Source: an uncultured Prevotella sp.
Lineage (GTDB): Bacteria; Bacteroidota; Bacteroidia; Bacteroidales; Bacteroidaceae
Assembly: GCA_934230115.1 (NCBI GenBank)
Contig: CAKQEI010000007.1
Span: 1-48,338, forward strand
Direction of reading: 5' to 3'
DNA length: 48,338 bases
The translations under genes were made by a program, and so were the position numbers. The notes under the pieces are model-generated. The model saw nothing but the letters and a program-made list of their open reading frames with translations. It was not told the DNA's origin and did no database searches. Within the stretch, counting starts at the first letter, position 1. Every line of letters starts with the position of its first letter. Positions 24,071-32,954 of this stretch are shown here, piece after piece.

Positions 24071-24637
24071 TTACTTAATCTTGATTTCGCAGTTGTCGAG
24101 CGACTCGATTATGGCAAGCGACTCCACTCTTATTCCACGCTCGCGGAGGTACTGTCCGCCATCCTGGAAGGCCTTCTCGATAATGAAGCCCATGCCTTCG
24201 AGTGTGGCTCCAGCCTGCTCGCAGAGGTCGATAATGCCCTTGGCTGCATTGCCGTTGGCAAGGAAGTCGTCGATGAACAGCACATGGTCGTCGGCTGAGA
24301 GATAGTCGCGGCTGATAATCACGTCGTAGTCGCGTTGCTTGGTGAAGGAAGTCACCTTAGTGGCAAGCATGTTGGCAAGAGTACTTGGCTTCTTCTTCTT
24401 GGCGAAGACAACAGGCAAGTTCATTAGAAATCCCATCATGATGGCAGGAGCGATGCCCGATGCCTCGATGGTGAGAATCTTGTTCACCTTGGTGCTCGCA
24501 AATCGGCGTATAAACTCCACGGCGATGTCCTTCATCAGATTAGGGTCCATCTGGTGGTTGATGAATTTGTCTACTTTAAGGATGCCGCCTGGGTAGCATT
24601 TGCCGTCTTTAAGAATTCTGTCTCTAAGAACTTTCAT
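24071..24637 (-). CDS. xpt: Xanthine phosphoribosyltransferase
   Basis: Converts xanthine and PRPP to XMP in purine salvage. The 188-residue length matches Xpt. It shows the type I PRTase PRPP-binding loop [16 protein letters not shown] (about 120-135), the N-terminal [29 protein letters not shown] typical of Xpt, and [14 protein letters not shown]. It lies 47 bases upstream of the methyltransferase-like subunit and 72 bases downstream of the acyltransferase-like gene, all on the minus strand, and I see no TAnnTTTG element in the 72-base gap. It may therefore share a transcript with the modification genes, though a functional link is unlikely. I found no purine riboswitch in the gap. Confidence 0.95.
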   Translation of the reverse strand: MKVLRDRILKDGKCYPGGILKVDKFINHQMDPNLMKDIAVEFIRRFASTKVNKILTIEASGIAPAIMMGFLMNLPVVFAKKKKPSTLANMLATKVTSFTKQRDYDVIISRDYLSADDHVLFIDDFLANGNAAKGIIDLCEQAGATLEGMGFIIEKAFQDGGQYLRERGIRVESLAIIESLDNCEIKIK

Positions 24638-24709
24638 CTTTCTTTGTTGTTAAATTAATTATAAATAGGTATGGTTTTCAATGTCTACGTTGAAATCAAT
24701 TCATCGAAA

Positions 24710-25690
24710 TCATTCGTTGTAAATCCAGTCCATCATCCGGTTCAGCCATCCGAATGGCAACTTGAACCATCGGTATTTGGACACGGGTTTGCCGCCGAAG
24801 CTCATAATGAAGTCGCGCAATGGCGACTTGTTGAAAGGCATTCCTGCGTCGAGAAAATACATGTGGCGCGAGCCTCTGTTGTAAGCCTCGTTGAGGGCTG
24901 CCCACACCGTGAATGTGGCGGGATGGAGCGGCATGTAGCTTTTGCGCAGCGAGGCGAGATGCCACATGTAGGCATTGCCCTCGGTGTATAGGCACAGGCA
25001 CATGCCTATCATCTTGCCATGATATTCGGCGGCTATGATTTGGCAGCAGTCAGACTCCGCCAACAACTGGAACATCTGTGGATTTGGTATCGAGCGTCTC
25101 GGCTTCAGCATGAAGTGCCGTTTGAGCAGCTTTACAGCTTGTTGGATTTTTTTCTTATCGTCGACAACGATGGCTGTCACTCCTCGTCTTTCTGCCATTG
25201 CTATTTGCTGTCGAGCCTTCTCGGTGAGTCGTTTTACTGGGGCTGTGCCGTGGAGCGAGTTGTGTATCTCCTGCCAAGGCACGGGGAAATAGCCGCAGCT
25301 CTTGAATGCCTCGTATCCAAGCATCTTGCTGCTGAGGTGGCTGAACTCGATGTACAGGCACAAGTGGTGCTTGAACCGCGAGGTGACAGCTTCAAGAAAC
25401 ATGGGAAAGATGGTTTCCCGTTCGGATTGGTTGCGGTATTCGCCTTCGCCATAGACTCGTCCGTGGGAGTAGACGGCAGGGGGCAGGAATGAACGATGGT
25501 AGAAAATGGTGGTGAGCATGTGGGCTACTACATGTCCATGTTTGTCCTCGGCGACTGCCATGCACGGTTCCTGCATAGGGGTCGCCTCTAATATGCGGAA
25601 GAATTCAACGCTGTGGAAGAAATTCTTGCTCGTCATACTCGGCAATTCTGATGTGTGTGATATTAGCCTGACACCAATTTCTTCTTTCAT
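24710..25690 (-). CDS. GNAT/FemAB-like acyltransferase-fold protein
   Basis: A 326-residue protein that looks like the duplicated GNAT fold of FemX/Acetyltransf_6 proteins. An N-terminal half (about 10-150) starts SKNFFHSVEFFRILEATPMQEP, and the C-terminal half (about 160-320) contains RLTEKARQQIAMAERRGV, KMIGMCLCLYTEGNAYMWHLASLR and LNEAYNRGSRHMYFLDAGMP, then a basic aromatic tail KYRWFKLPFGWLNRMMDWIY. Such proteins transfer amino acids or acyl groups to peptidoglycan, lipids or polysaccharide; the substrate here cannot be read from sequence. It is divergent from the DUF2520 gene. A -7-like TATTTTTG ends only 5 bases before the ATG, so the transcript may be nearly leaderless. Confidence 0.72.
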   Translation of the reverse strand: MKEEIGVRLISHTSELPSMTSKNFFHSVEFFRILEATPMQEPCMAVAEDKHGHVVAHMLTTIFYHRSFLPPAVYSHGRVYGEGEYRNQSERETIFPMFLEAVTSRFKHHLCLYIEFSHLSSKMLGYEAFKSCGYFPVPWQEIHNSLHGTAPVKRLTEKARQQIAMAERRGVTAIVVDDKKKIQQAVKLLKRHFMLKPRRSIPNPQMFQLLAESDCCQIIAAEYHGKMIGMCLCLYTEGNAYMWHLASLRKSYMPLHPATFTVWAALNEAYNRGSRHMYFLDAGMPFNKSPLRDFIMSFGGKPVSKYRWFKLPFGWLNRMMDWIYNE

Positions 25691-25694
25691 TCGG

Positions 25695-25702
25695 CAAAAA
25701 TA
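25695..25702 (-). promoter_or_regulatory. -7 element abutting the acyltransferase-like gene
   Basis: TATTTTTG on the minus strand matches TAnnTTTG. Its last base is at 25695 and the ATG begins at 25690, so transcription would start at or next to the start codon. No clear -33 TTTG at standard spacing. Confidence 0.45.
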
Positions 25703-25756
25703 GCAAATCTTTTTTAAAAAACGGCACTATATCATCTGTTTTTGCAAAACAATGCC

Positions 25757-25764
25757 TACTTTTG
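25757..25764 (+). promoter_or_regulatory. -7 element abutting the DUF2520 gene
   Basis: TACTTTTG matches TAnnTTTG and ends 6 bases before the ATG at 25771. TTTG at 25741 is too close to serve as a standard -33 element. It predicts a leaderless or very short leader; a second ATG at 25783 (Met5) would be an alternative start. Confidence 0.45.
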
Positions 25765-25770
25765 TAGTAT

Positions 25771-26550
25771 ATGAGAATAGTAATGATAGGTGCAGGCAAT
25801 GTTGCCACGCACATTTGCAAGACATTGGCGAGCAAGGATTGCACGCTTGTGCAGGTGTGGAGCCGATCCTTGAAGTCGGCTTCCGAGCTTGCCTCGCTTA
25901 CAGGTTGTGAGCCGGTGACAAGCTTCGCCGATATAGTGCGCGATGCCGACATATATATAATCTCTGTTGTAGACAGTGCTTTGGACGGCGTGGTTGCACA
26001 GTTGTGCGCAGAATGCCGCAATGGCGTGTTTGTGCATACTGCGGGCTCTATGCCAATGCAGATTTTTGAAGGTAGAGCCGAGCATTATGGGGTGATGTAT
26101 CCCATGCAGACTTTCACAAAGCGGAAACAGCTAGATTTCAAGGTAATACCATGCTTCGTGGAGGCTTCGGACAATGAAACGCTAAAGGTGGTGAAGGAGT
26201 TTGCCGCATTGCTGTCGGACAATGTGTATGAGTTGTCGGGTGACGACCGCCGTTGGCTGCATGTGGCTGCCGTGTTTGCTTGCAATTTCTCGAATGCCTG
26301 TTGCTCCATGGCGTCGCGAATACTCAAGGAGCATGGGCTCGACTTTAGTGTTATGCTGCCGCTTGTCGACGAAACTATGCGCAAGCTGCATAGTCTGTCT
26401 CCCGAGGAGGCCCAGACGGGACCTGCCGTGCGCGAGGATTATAATGTGATGGGCAGGCATTTGGACATGCTTGACAATGAGCTTGAACTAAAGAATGTGT
26501 ATAATATAATGTCGAATATTATTATTGAAAATAAAAAACAAAAACAATGA
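25771..26550 (+). CDS. Rossmann-fold/DUF2520 protein
   Basis: A 259-residue protein with an N-terminal NAD(P)-binding Rossmann domain ([14 protein letters not shown], the GxGxxA glycine motif at 7-12) and a C-terminal helical DUF2520 domain (about 130-250, with [17 protein letters not shown] and [19 protein letters not shown]). It resembles ketopantoate reductase and pyrroline-carboxylate reductase layouts, but the substrate of DUF2520 proteins is not established to my knowledge. Its stop overlaps the start of the HAD gene (ATGA at 26547-26550), giving translational coupling. This DUF2520-KdsC-like-Maf order is common in Bacteroidales. A start at Met5 is also possible. Confidence 0.9.
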   Translation: MRIVMIGAGNVATHICKTLASKDCTLVQVWSRSLKSASELASLTGCEPVTSFADIVRDADIYIISVVDSALDGVVAQLCAECRNGVFVHTAGSMPMQIFEGRAEHYGVMYPMQTFTKRKQLDFKVIPCFVEASDNETLKVVKEFAALLSDNVYELSGDDRRWLHVAAVFACNFSNACCSMASRILKEHGLDFSVMLPLVDETMRKLHSLSPEEAQTGPAVREDYNVMGRHLDMLDNELELKNVYNIMSNIIIENKKQKQ

Positions 26551-27065
26551 TAGACTACGATTTGAAGAAAATACGTGCTGTGGTGTTTGACGTGGACGGT
26601 GTGCTTTCGGCTGAGACTATCACGCTCTCGGCAGAAGGTGAACCTTTGCGCACGGTGAACATCAAGGACGGATATGCCATACAGCTTGCCTGCAAGCGCG
26701 GATTGCGCGTGGCGGTAATCACAGGGGGCAACACAGCCGCTGTGCGCAAAAGATACGAAGGTCTTGGAGTGGAGGACATCTACATGGGGGCTGGAGTGAA
26801 ACTCGTGGCTTATGAGGAACTGCTCGGCAAATACTCGCTGACCGACGAGGAGGTGATGTATGTGGGCGATGATATTCCCGACTATGAGGTGATGAGCCGT
26901 GTGGGTTGTGCTTGCTGCCCTAAGGATGCTTGCGAGGAGGTGAAGAGCGTGAGCCGATACGTGAGCGACAGGATTGGCGGGCATGGAGTGGGACGCGACG
27001 TGATAGAACAGGTGCTGAGGGCGCAGGGCTTGTGGATGAGCGACAGAAAGGCGTTCGGCTGGTGA
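26547..27065 (+). CDS. KdsC-like HAD hydrolase (3-deoxy-octulosonate-8-phosphate phosphatase type)
   Basis: A 172-residue HAD phosphatase without a cap domain, matching the size of KdsC, which dephosphorylates KDO-8-phosphate in lipopolysaccharide core synthesis. Motif I is FDVDGVLS (Asp15, Asp17), motif II is VITGG (about 52-56) and motif IV is [11 protein letters not shown] (about 108-118). KDGYAIQLA and the C-terminal [11 protein letters not shown] also fit KdsC. It overlaps the DUF2520 gene by 4 bases. KdsC is the best guess; other small HAD sugar-phosphatases cannot be excluded. Confidence 0.85.
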   Translation: MIDYDLKKIRAVVFDVDGVLSAETITLSAEGEPLRTVNIKDGYAIQLACKRGLRVAVITGGNTAAVRKRYEGLGVEDIYMGAGVKLVAYEELLGKYSLTDEEVMYVGDDIPDYEVMSRVGCACCPKDACEEVKSVSRYVSDRIGGHGVGRDVIEQVLRAQGLWMSDRKAFGW

Positions 27066-27069
27066 ATTG

Positions 27070-27091
27070 CTGCCAAGCAGTAACTTGGCAG
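27070..27091 (+). terminator. Weak hairpin after the HAD gene
   Basis: An 8-bp stem CTGCCAAG / CTTGGCAG with a 6-base loop, followed by GCTTCTTTTG. It might cause partial termination before maf, which starts 43 bases later. Confidence 0.4.
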
Positions 27092-27133
27092 GCTTCTTTT
27101 GAAAAATCTTATTGTGAATAATCGTTTAAAGTA

Positions 27134-27712
27134 ATGAAGATAATATTAGCAAGCAACTCTCCACGACGCAAGGAACTTCTTGGCGGACTGGGCGTTGATT
27201 TTGAAGTGAGAGTGATGAAAGGTGTCGATGAGGCTTATCCCGACACTCTGCCAGCCAAGGACGTGGCTGAATATATCTCGCGCGAGAAGGCGAGTGTATA
27301 TGATGTGGCAGACGACGAACTGTTGATAACGGCAGACACTGTGGTGATAGTGGGCGACGATATACTCGGTAAGCCCAAAGATGCTGACGACGCTCACCGT
27401 ATGCTGCGCGAGATAAGTGGACGCACTCACCAGGTGGTGACTGGAGTGTGCCTGACAACAGCCAAGGAACAACGCAGCTTTTCGGTGGCTACCGACGTTA
27501 CTTTCAAGCAATTGTCCGACGAAGAGATAGACTTCTATATACGCAACCACCGCCCTTACGACAAGGCGGGTGCCTACGGCATTCAGGAGTGGATAGGCTA
27601 TATAGGAGTGACGGGACTGAACGGCAGTTATTATAATGTGATGGGATTTCCAGTGCAGCGTGTATATGAGGAGCTTACTGGACATTTCGGCATGAATATA
27701 GCCCGTCGGTAA
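27134..27712 (+). CDS. maf: Maf-family nucleoside triphosphate pyrophosphatase
   Basis: A 192-residue Maf protein, hydrolysing non-canonical or excess nucleoside triphosphates such as dTTP/UTP to monophosphates in the YhdE-like subfamily. It shows LASNSPRRKELL (5-16), EYISREKA (about 49-56), ITADTVVIVGD (about 66-76), the TGVCL segment after SGRTHQVV, and KAGAYGIQEW near 144-153. Length is normal. It lies 68 bases after the HAD gene and is probably read from the same promoter at 25757. It has no apparent link with the downstream Bat operon, which has its own promoter. Confidence 0.93.
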   Translation: MKIILASNSPRRKELLGGLGVDFEVRVMKGVDEAYPDTLPAKDVAEYISREKASVYDVADDELLITADTVVIVGDDILGKPKDADDAHRMLREISGRTHQVVTGVCLTTAKEQRSFSVATDVTFKQLSDEEIDFYIRNHRPYDKAGAYGIQEWIGYIGVTGLNGSYYNVMGFPVQRVYEELTGHFGMNIARR

Positions 27713-27793
27713 GCCCAAAACTACAAAAAATGATGCGTATGCAGCAAAAGACGGTAATAAATTGTGACATTTTAATATATTTTAGACAGCATA

Positions 27794-27826
27794 TTTCGCG
27801 TCTAACGCAATTATTCTGTAATTTTG
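27794..27826 (+). promoter_or_regulatory. Promoter of the moxR-bat operon
   Basis: TAATTTTG (27819-27826) matches TAnnTTTG exactly. TTTC at 27794-27797, 21 bases upstream, is one base off the TTTG -33 element. The predicted transcription start is about 30 bases before the moxR ATG. It would drive the operon through at least batD-batE. Confidence 0.6.
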
Positions 27827-27863
27827 CGCATCGAAACAAGAAACTATAAAAATACAAACAAAT

Positions 27864-28859
27864 ATGTCAGAATCAATCGACATTCGGGAGCTTAACGCCC
27901 TGATTGAACAGCAAAGCAGCTTTGTCACCAATCTTGTGACAGGCATGAACCAGGTAATTGTGGGTCAGAAACATCTTGTGGAGTCGTTGCTTATATCGCT
28001 TCTTAGCGACGGCCATATCCTTTTGGAGGGTGTACCGGGACTTGCAAAGACACTTGCCATAAAAACACTCTCACAGCTTATCGACGCTGATTATAGCCGC
28101 ATACAGTTCACTCCCGACCTTCTGCCTGCCGACGTGGTGGGAACACTCGTTTATTCGCAGAAGGACGAGAATTTCCATGTGAAAAAGGGTCCGGTGTTTG
28201 CCAACTTCGTGCTTGCAGACGAGATCAACCGTGCCCCTGCCAAGGTGCAGAGTGCGCTGCTTGAGGCAATGCAGGAACACCAGGTGACTATCGGCGAGCA
28301 GACATTCGCCCTGCCGAAGCCTTTCCTCGTTATGGCAACACAGAACCCAATTGAGCAGGAAGGAACCTACCAGTTGCCCGAGGCACAGGTGGACCGTTTC
28401 ATGCTTAAGGTGGTCATCGGCTATCCTACTCTTGAGGAGGAGAAGCTCATCATACGCCAGAACATTCGCGGCGAATACAAGAAGGTTACTCCCGTGACTA
28501 CAGCCGAGGAGATTATGAAGGCACGCTCGGTGGTGGAGCAGGTGTACATCGACGAGAAGATAGAGCAGTATATCGCCGACATCGTGTTCGCTTCACGCTT
28601 CCCCGAGAAGTACGGGTTGGGCGAGCTTAAGGACCTTATCACCTTTGGCGGCTCGCCGCGTGCCAGCATCTCGCTTGCCAAGGCGGCTCGCGCCTACGCC
28701 TTCATCAAGCGTCGCGGATATGTAGTGCCCGAGGACGTGCGTGCCGTGGCCCACGACGTGATGCGCCATCGTATCGGACTCTCCTATGAGGCAGAGGCAA
28801 GCAATGTGACAAGCGAGGAAATCGTCTCGAAGATAATCAATAAGGTAGAGGTGCCTTAA
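27864..28859 (+). CDS. MoxR-family AAA+ ATPase of the Bat operon
   Basis: A 331-residue AAA+ ATPase thought to act as a chaperone with VWA-domain partners. Walker A is GVPGLAKT (about 58-65), Walker B is FVLADEINRAP (about 115-125), and the MoxR signature ATQNPIEQEGTYQLPEAQVDRF follows as sensor and arginine-finger region. It heads the operon of DUF58, BatD-like, BatA, BatB, BatC and BatD-BatE genes. In this arrangement MoxR is expected to work with the DUF58 protein and the VWA proteins at the inner membrane. The promoter lies about 35 bases upstream. Confidence 0.96.
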   Translation: MSESIDIRELNALIEQQSSFVTNLVTGMNQVIVGQKHLVESLLISLLSDGHILLEGVPGLAKTLAIKTLSQLIDADYSRIQFTPDLLPADVVGTLVYSQKDENFHVKKGPVFANFVLADEINRAPAKVQSALLEAMQEHQVTIGEQTFALPKPFLVMATQNPIEQEGTYQLPEAQVDRFMLKVVIGYPTLEEEKLIIRQNIRGEYKKVTPVTTAEEIMKARSVVEQVYIDEKIEQYIADIVFASRFPEKYGLGELKDLITFGGSPRASISLAKAARAYAFIKRRGYVVPEDVRAVAHDVMRHRIGLSYEAEASNVTSEEIVSKIINKVEVP

Positions 28860-28907
28860 TACTGTGGCATTATAGCTACCTTAATATATAAAGAAGACAT
28901 CATAATA

Positions 28908-29777
28908 ATGGAAACGTCAGAGATATTAAAAAAGGTTCGCAAGATAGAAATCAAGACACGCGGATTGAGCCAAAACATATTCGCCGGACAATACCACTCG
29001 GCCTTCAAGGGTAGGGGTATGGCTTTTGCCGAAGTGCGCGAGTATCAGTTTGGCGACGATGTGCGTGATATCGATTGGAATGTCACAGCGCGTTTCCGCA
29101 AACCATTCGTTAAGGTGTTCGAGGAGGAGCGTGAGCTTACGGTCATGCTCCTCATCGACGTTTCGGGTTCGCTCGACTTTGGCACTCGACGCCAGATGAA
29201 GTCGGACATGGCTGCAGAAATGGCTGCAACCATCGCCTTCAGCGCAATACAGAACAACGACAAGATAGGAGTGATATTCTTCTCCGACCGCATAGAGAAG
29301 TATATCCCGCCAAAGAAGGGACGCAAGCACATACTCTATATCATACGCGAGATGCTCGACTTCCATCCCGTGAGCCATCGCACGGACATAGGCGAGGCAG
29401 TGGCTTTCTTCACGCGCATGATGAAGCGCCGCACCACAGCTTTTGTGTTGAGCGATTTCTACGACCGCCGCGACTTTACCAAGCAGATGCAGATAGCCAA
29501 CAGCAAGCACGACCTTATGGCCATACAGGTGTACGACCGCTGGGCACGACAGCTGCCCGACGTGGGACTGATGAAGATAATGGACGCTGAGACAGGACGC
29601 GAACTGTACATCGACACGGGCAGTAGAAAGGTGAGACAGGCTCACACCCGCTACTGGATGGAGCATGAGGAAAGACTGCGCGAGACTTTCTCGCGGTCGA
29701 AGGTGGACTGGGTATCGGTGGCGACCGATGAGGATTATGTGAAAGCCATGATGCAGCTATTTGCCTCAAGAGGCTGA
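28908..29777 (+). CDS. DUF58 protein with VWA-like domain
   Basis: A 289-residue cytoplasmic protein of the DUF58 family, regularly encoded directly after moxR. The N-terminal region includes YHSAFKGRGMAFAEVREYQFGDDVRDIDWNVTAR, the conserved DUF58 block (about 28-61), and the following domain has a metal-site-like LLIDVSGSLDFG (DxSxS, about 81-92) as in von Willebrand A domains. No signal peptide. It probably links the MoxR ATPase to the membrane-bound BatA and BatB. It lies 48 bases after moxR. Confidence 0.94.
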   Translation: METSEILKKVRKIEIKTRGLSQNIFAGQYHSAFKGRGMAFAEVREYQFGDDVRDIDWNVTARFRKPFVKVFEEERELTVMLLIDVSGSLDFGTRRQMKSDMAAEMAATIAFSAIQNNDKIGVIFFSDRIEKYIPPKKGRKHILYIIREMLDFHPVSHRTDIGEAVAFFTRMMKRRTTAFVLSDFYDRRDFTKQMQIANSKHDLMAIQVYDRWARQLPDVGLMKIMDAETGRELYIDTGSRKVRQAHTRYWMEHEERLRETFSRSKVDWVSVATDEDYVKAMMQLFASRG

Positions 29778-29797
29778 CCAAACCAAGCAAACAGAAT

Positions 29798-30868
29798 ATG
29801 AAACGATTTTTAATTATCATCATAACGGCATTGGCTGTGAGCTGCGGCTATGCTCAGCAAGTTAGCGTGGAGTCGAAAATAGACACCATGACTATCTTTA
29901 TAGGACAGCAGGCACGCATGACCGTGGATGTGACGGCACGACACGGAGCCAAAGTTGTATTCCCCAAATTCAAGCGCACTCAGTATATTGTGCCTGGAGT
30001 GGAGGTGCTTGGCGACACAAAGGCCGACACCTCGGACATCGACGGCATGATGCGCGTGAGCAAGACATTCACGCTCACCAGTTTCGACGAGCGTCTTTAT
30101 GCCATACCTGGCATGAAGGTGAAGGTCGACGGCAAATCTTATTCTTCCAATCAGTTGGCATTGAAGGTACTTACCTGCGATGTAGACACTTTGCATCCTG
30201 AACAGTTTTTCCCGCCGAAAGACGTTCAGGACAATCCGTTTCTATGGGCTGAGTGGAGCACGCCTTTCTGGTTGAGCATTGTTGTGATGCTGCTAACACT
30301 TGTCTTTGGCTATCTTGTGCTGCGACTTAAGCAGAACAAACCAATCATTACCCGCATACGTGTGGTGAAAAGAATACCTGCCCACCAGAAGGCTCTCGAC
30401 GAGATGAGCCGACTGAAGACAGAGCATTATAATACTGCCGATGAACAGAAAGAATATTACACTCAGCTCACCGACACACTGCGAAAGTATATACGCGAGC
30501 GTTTCGGCTTCAATGCTATGGAGATGACAAGCTCCGAGATTATGGAGCATCTGCAGAGCACAGGCGACGACACAATGATTAATGAACTGCGTGAACTATT
30601 CAATACAGCCGACCTCGTGAAGTTTGCCAAGTACTCGTCGCTTCTTGGCGAAAAGGATATGAACCTCGTCAAAGCCATAAACTTCATCGACCAGACAAAG
30701 CGTGACGAACAGCCCACTGAGGAAAAGATCGTGCCGAAGCTTAGCGACGATGAGGCTAAGACACGTCAGAACCGTATCACTATAAAGACGCTCTTGTGGA
30801 CAATGGGTGTGGCTATAGTGGTAATGCTGGCTTATATAATATATAATGTATATATGCTTTTGCAGTAA
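29798..30868 (+). CDS. BatD-like membrane protein of the Bat operon
   Basis: A 356-residue protein with a signal peptide (about 1-19, ending CGYA), a periplasmic beta-rich domain (about 20-145, starting QQVSVESKIDTMTIFIGQQARMTVDV), one transmembrane segment (about 155-175, STPFWLSIVVMLLTLVFGYLVL), a cytoplasmic helical stretch (about 180-300) and a last transmembrane segment near the C-terminus. The helical stretch includes TQLTDTLRKYIRERFGFNAMEMTSSEIMEHL, which resembles the cytoplasmic part of the large BatD protein downstream (ALWGYVGDRLNMPVEQLSREMI). It is a usual member of Bacteroidetes Bat operons but often left as hypothetical. It lies 20 bases after the DUF58 gene and 24 before batA. 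Confidence 0.78.
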   Translation: MKRFLIIIITALAVSCGYAQQVSVESKIDTMTIFIGQQARMTVDVTARHGAKVVFPKFKRTQYIVPGVEVLGDTKADTSDIDGMMRVSKTFTLTSFDERLYAIPGMKVKVDGKSYSSNQLALKVLTCDVDTLHPEQFFPPKDVQDNPFLWAEWSTPFWLSIVVMLLTLVFGYLVLRLKQNKPIITRIRVVKRIPAHQKALDEMSRLKTEHYNTADEQKEYYTQLTDTLRKYIRERFGFNAMEMTSSEIMEHLQSTGDDTMINELRELFNTADLVKFAKYSSLLGEKDMNLVKAINFIDQTKRDEQPTEEKIVPKLSDDEAKTRQNRITIKTLLWTMGVAIVVMLAYIIYNVYMLLQ

Positions 30869-30892
30869 ATCTTGTTCAACTAAACAAAGAAA

Positions 30893-31891
30893 ATGGAATT
30901 TACTAACAAAGAATATTTCCTGCTGCTCTTTCTGCTCATACCTTATATAATATGGTATCTGCTGTATAGAAAGAAAAGTGAGCCGACAATGCGCGTCAGT
31001 TCAACCGAGGCTTATTTTAATGCCCCGATAAGCTGGCGACAGCGCATAGTGCATTCGCCAATGGTGTTGCGTTGCTTCGCCTTCGTGATGCTCGTGTGTG
31101 TCATGGCTCGACCGCAGACCCACAATGCGTGGGACAGCAAGTCGGTTGAAGGTATCGACATAATGCTTGCCATGGACGTTTCGACATCGATGCTTGCTGA
31201 AGACCTTAAACCAAACCGACTGGAGGCAGCTAAGAATGTGGCTGCGGAGTTTATTGCTGGCCGCCCCAACGACAATATCGGCCTCACGATATTTGCTGGT
31301 GAGTCGTTCACGCAATGCCCAATGACCACCGACCATACCTCGCTGCTCAACCTGCTTGGAGGAGTGCGTACGGACATTGCCGCACGAGGAATAATTTCCG
31401 ACGGTACTGCCATAGGTATGGGACTTGCCAATGCTGTGTCGCGACTTAAGGAGTCTAAGGCCAAGAGCAAAGTGATAATCCTTCTCACTGACGGTAGCAA
31501 CAATATGGGAGACATCTCGCCAATGACGAGTGCCGAAATAGCCAAGAGCTTAGGCATACGTGTATATACCGTGGCCGTGGGCACTAACAAGGTGGCTCCC
31601 TATCCTGTGCCAGTGGCTGGTGGAGTGCAATATGTCAACATGCCGGTGGAAATAGACACCAAGACACTTGCCAACATAGCCGAGACCACAAATGGAGGAG
31701 CCTATCGCGCTACCAACAACCGCGAGCTTGTGCAGATATACAAAGACATCGACCAGCTTGAGAAGACCAAGATGGATGTGAAGCGTTTCTCCAAACGCTA
31801 CGAGGCTTACCAGCCATTTGCGTTTGCCGCTTTGCTGGCCTTGTTGGTGGAACTGCTGCTCCGGCTTACCGTATTGCGTAGAATTCCTTAA
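30893..31891 (+). CDS. batA: VWA-domain membrane protein BatA
   Basis: A 332-residue inner-membrane protein with two N-terminal hydrophobic segments (about 8-24 and 55-72), a von Willebrand A domain (about 85-290) and a C-terminal transmembrane helix (about 303-323). The metal-ion-dependent adhesion site is complete: DVSTS (about 94-98) and LLTDGSNNMGD (about 199-209), with a Thr-containing loop between. It belongs to the Bat set first described in Bacteroides fragilis as affecting aerotolerance; the biochemical role is unresolved. Paralogous to batB next to it. Confidence 0.93.
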   Translation: MEFTNKEYFLLLFLLIPYIIWYLLYRKKSEPTMRVSSTEAYFNAPISWRQRIVHSPMVLRCFAFVMLVCVMARPQTHNAWDSKSVEGIDIMLAMDVSTSMLAEDLKPNRLEAAKNVAAEFIAGRPNDNIGLTIFAGESFTQCPMTTDHTSLLNLLGGVRTDIAARGIISDGTAIGMGLANAVSRLKESKAKSKVIILLTDGSNNMGDISPMTSAEIAKSLGIRVYTVAVGTNKVAPYPVPVAGGVQYVNMPVEIDTKTLANIAETTNGGAYRATNNRELVQIYKDIDQLEKTKMDVKRFSKRYEAYQPFAFAALLALLVELLLRLTVLRRIP

Positions 31892-31925
31892 AGCAATAAT
31901 ATAATAATTTATATCATTATAGACG

Positions 31926-32954
31926 ATGTATAAGTTTGAAGACCCTACATATTTATGGCTCCTATGGATTATTCCATTATTGGTGGTCATCCGATTCTAT
32001 GTGGTGTGGAAACGCCATAGGCAGTTGCGTCGTTTGGGCGATGTGCAACTGCTTAAGCAACTTATGCCCGATGTGTCGCGAGCACGTTCGGCATGGAAGT
32101 TTTGGCTGCTCATTGCCGCTCTTGCATTGCTCATTGTGATGCTTGCTCGTCCGCAGATGGGCTCGAAGGTGTCTAACGACAAGCGCAACGGCATAGAGAC
32201 TATTATTGCTCTCGACATAAGCAACTCTATGTTGGCACAGGATGTGGCTCCGTCGCGATTGCAGAAGAGCAAGATGATGGTGGAAAACCTTGTAGACAAC
32301 TTCACCAACGACAAGATAGGACTCGTCGTTTTTGCCGGCGATGCCTTCGTGCAGCTGCCTATCACAAGCGACTATGTGTCGGCAAAGATGTTCCTCCAGA
32401 GCATCGACCCTTCGCTCATCGGTACACAGGGCACAGACATGGCACGCGCCATTAATCTTGCCGCAAGCAGTTTTACTCAGCAGCAAGGTGTTGGACGAGC
32501 AATCATCCTAATCACCGACGGCGAGGACCATGAGGGAGGAGCCGAGGAAGCAGCCAAGGCAGCCCGCAAGAAAGGCATCAACGTGTTTATTCTTGGCATA
32601 GGCAGCATCAAGGGAGCTCCGATACCTTTAGGGCAAGGCGAATACTTGAAGGACGCCTCTGGAACGGTTGTAATGTCGGCACTCAACGAGCAGATGTGTA
32701 GAAAGGTGGCACAGGCAGGCAGCGGAACATACATTCATGTGGACAATTCGTCGGACGCACAGGAGAAGCTGAACTCTGAGCTGTCGAAACTTCAGAAGGG
32801 TGAGACGCAGAGCGTAGTTTATAGTGAGTACGCTGAACAGTTCCAGGCATTCTGTCTGTTGGTGCTCCTGTTGCTCATTGCCGAAGCATGTCTGCTTGAG
32901 GCAAGAAATCCGCTGTTCAGAAATGTGAGACTATTTAAGAAAAAGAGACTATGA
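31926..32954 (+). CDS. batB: VWA-domain membrane protein BatB
   Basis: A 342-residue paralogue of BatA with the same layout: N-terminal transmembrane segments (about 8-25 and 58-75), VWA domain with DISNS (about 96-100) and LITDGEDHEGG (about 196-206), and a C-terminal hydrophobic helix (about 305-325, FQAFCLLVLLLLIAEACLL). The stop overlaps batC by 4 bases (ATGA at 32951-32954), so the two are translationally coupled. BatB and BatC are expected to act together at the membrane. Confidence 0.94.
   Translation: MYKFEDPTYLWLLWIIPLLVVIRFYVVWKRHRQLRRLGDVQLLKQLMPDVSRARSAWKFWLLIAALALLIVMLARPQMGSKVSNDKRNGIETIIALDISNSMLAQDVAPSRLQKSKMMVENLVDNFTNDKIGLVVFAGDAFVQLPITSDYVSAKMFLQSIDPSLIGTQGTDMARAINLAASSFTQQQGVGRAIILITDGEDHEGGAEEAAKAARKKGINVFILGIGSIKGAPIPLGQGEYLKDASGTVVMSALNEQMCRKVAQAGSGTYIHVDNSSDAQEKLNSELSKLQKGETQSVVYSEYAEQFQAFCLLVLLLLIAEACLLEARNPLFRNVRLFKKKRL

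Noticed and set aside
24638..24709. Purine riboswitch before xpt
   Set aside because: The 72-base gap is too short and AT-rich, and I could not find the conserved three-way-junction bases or paired stems.
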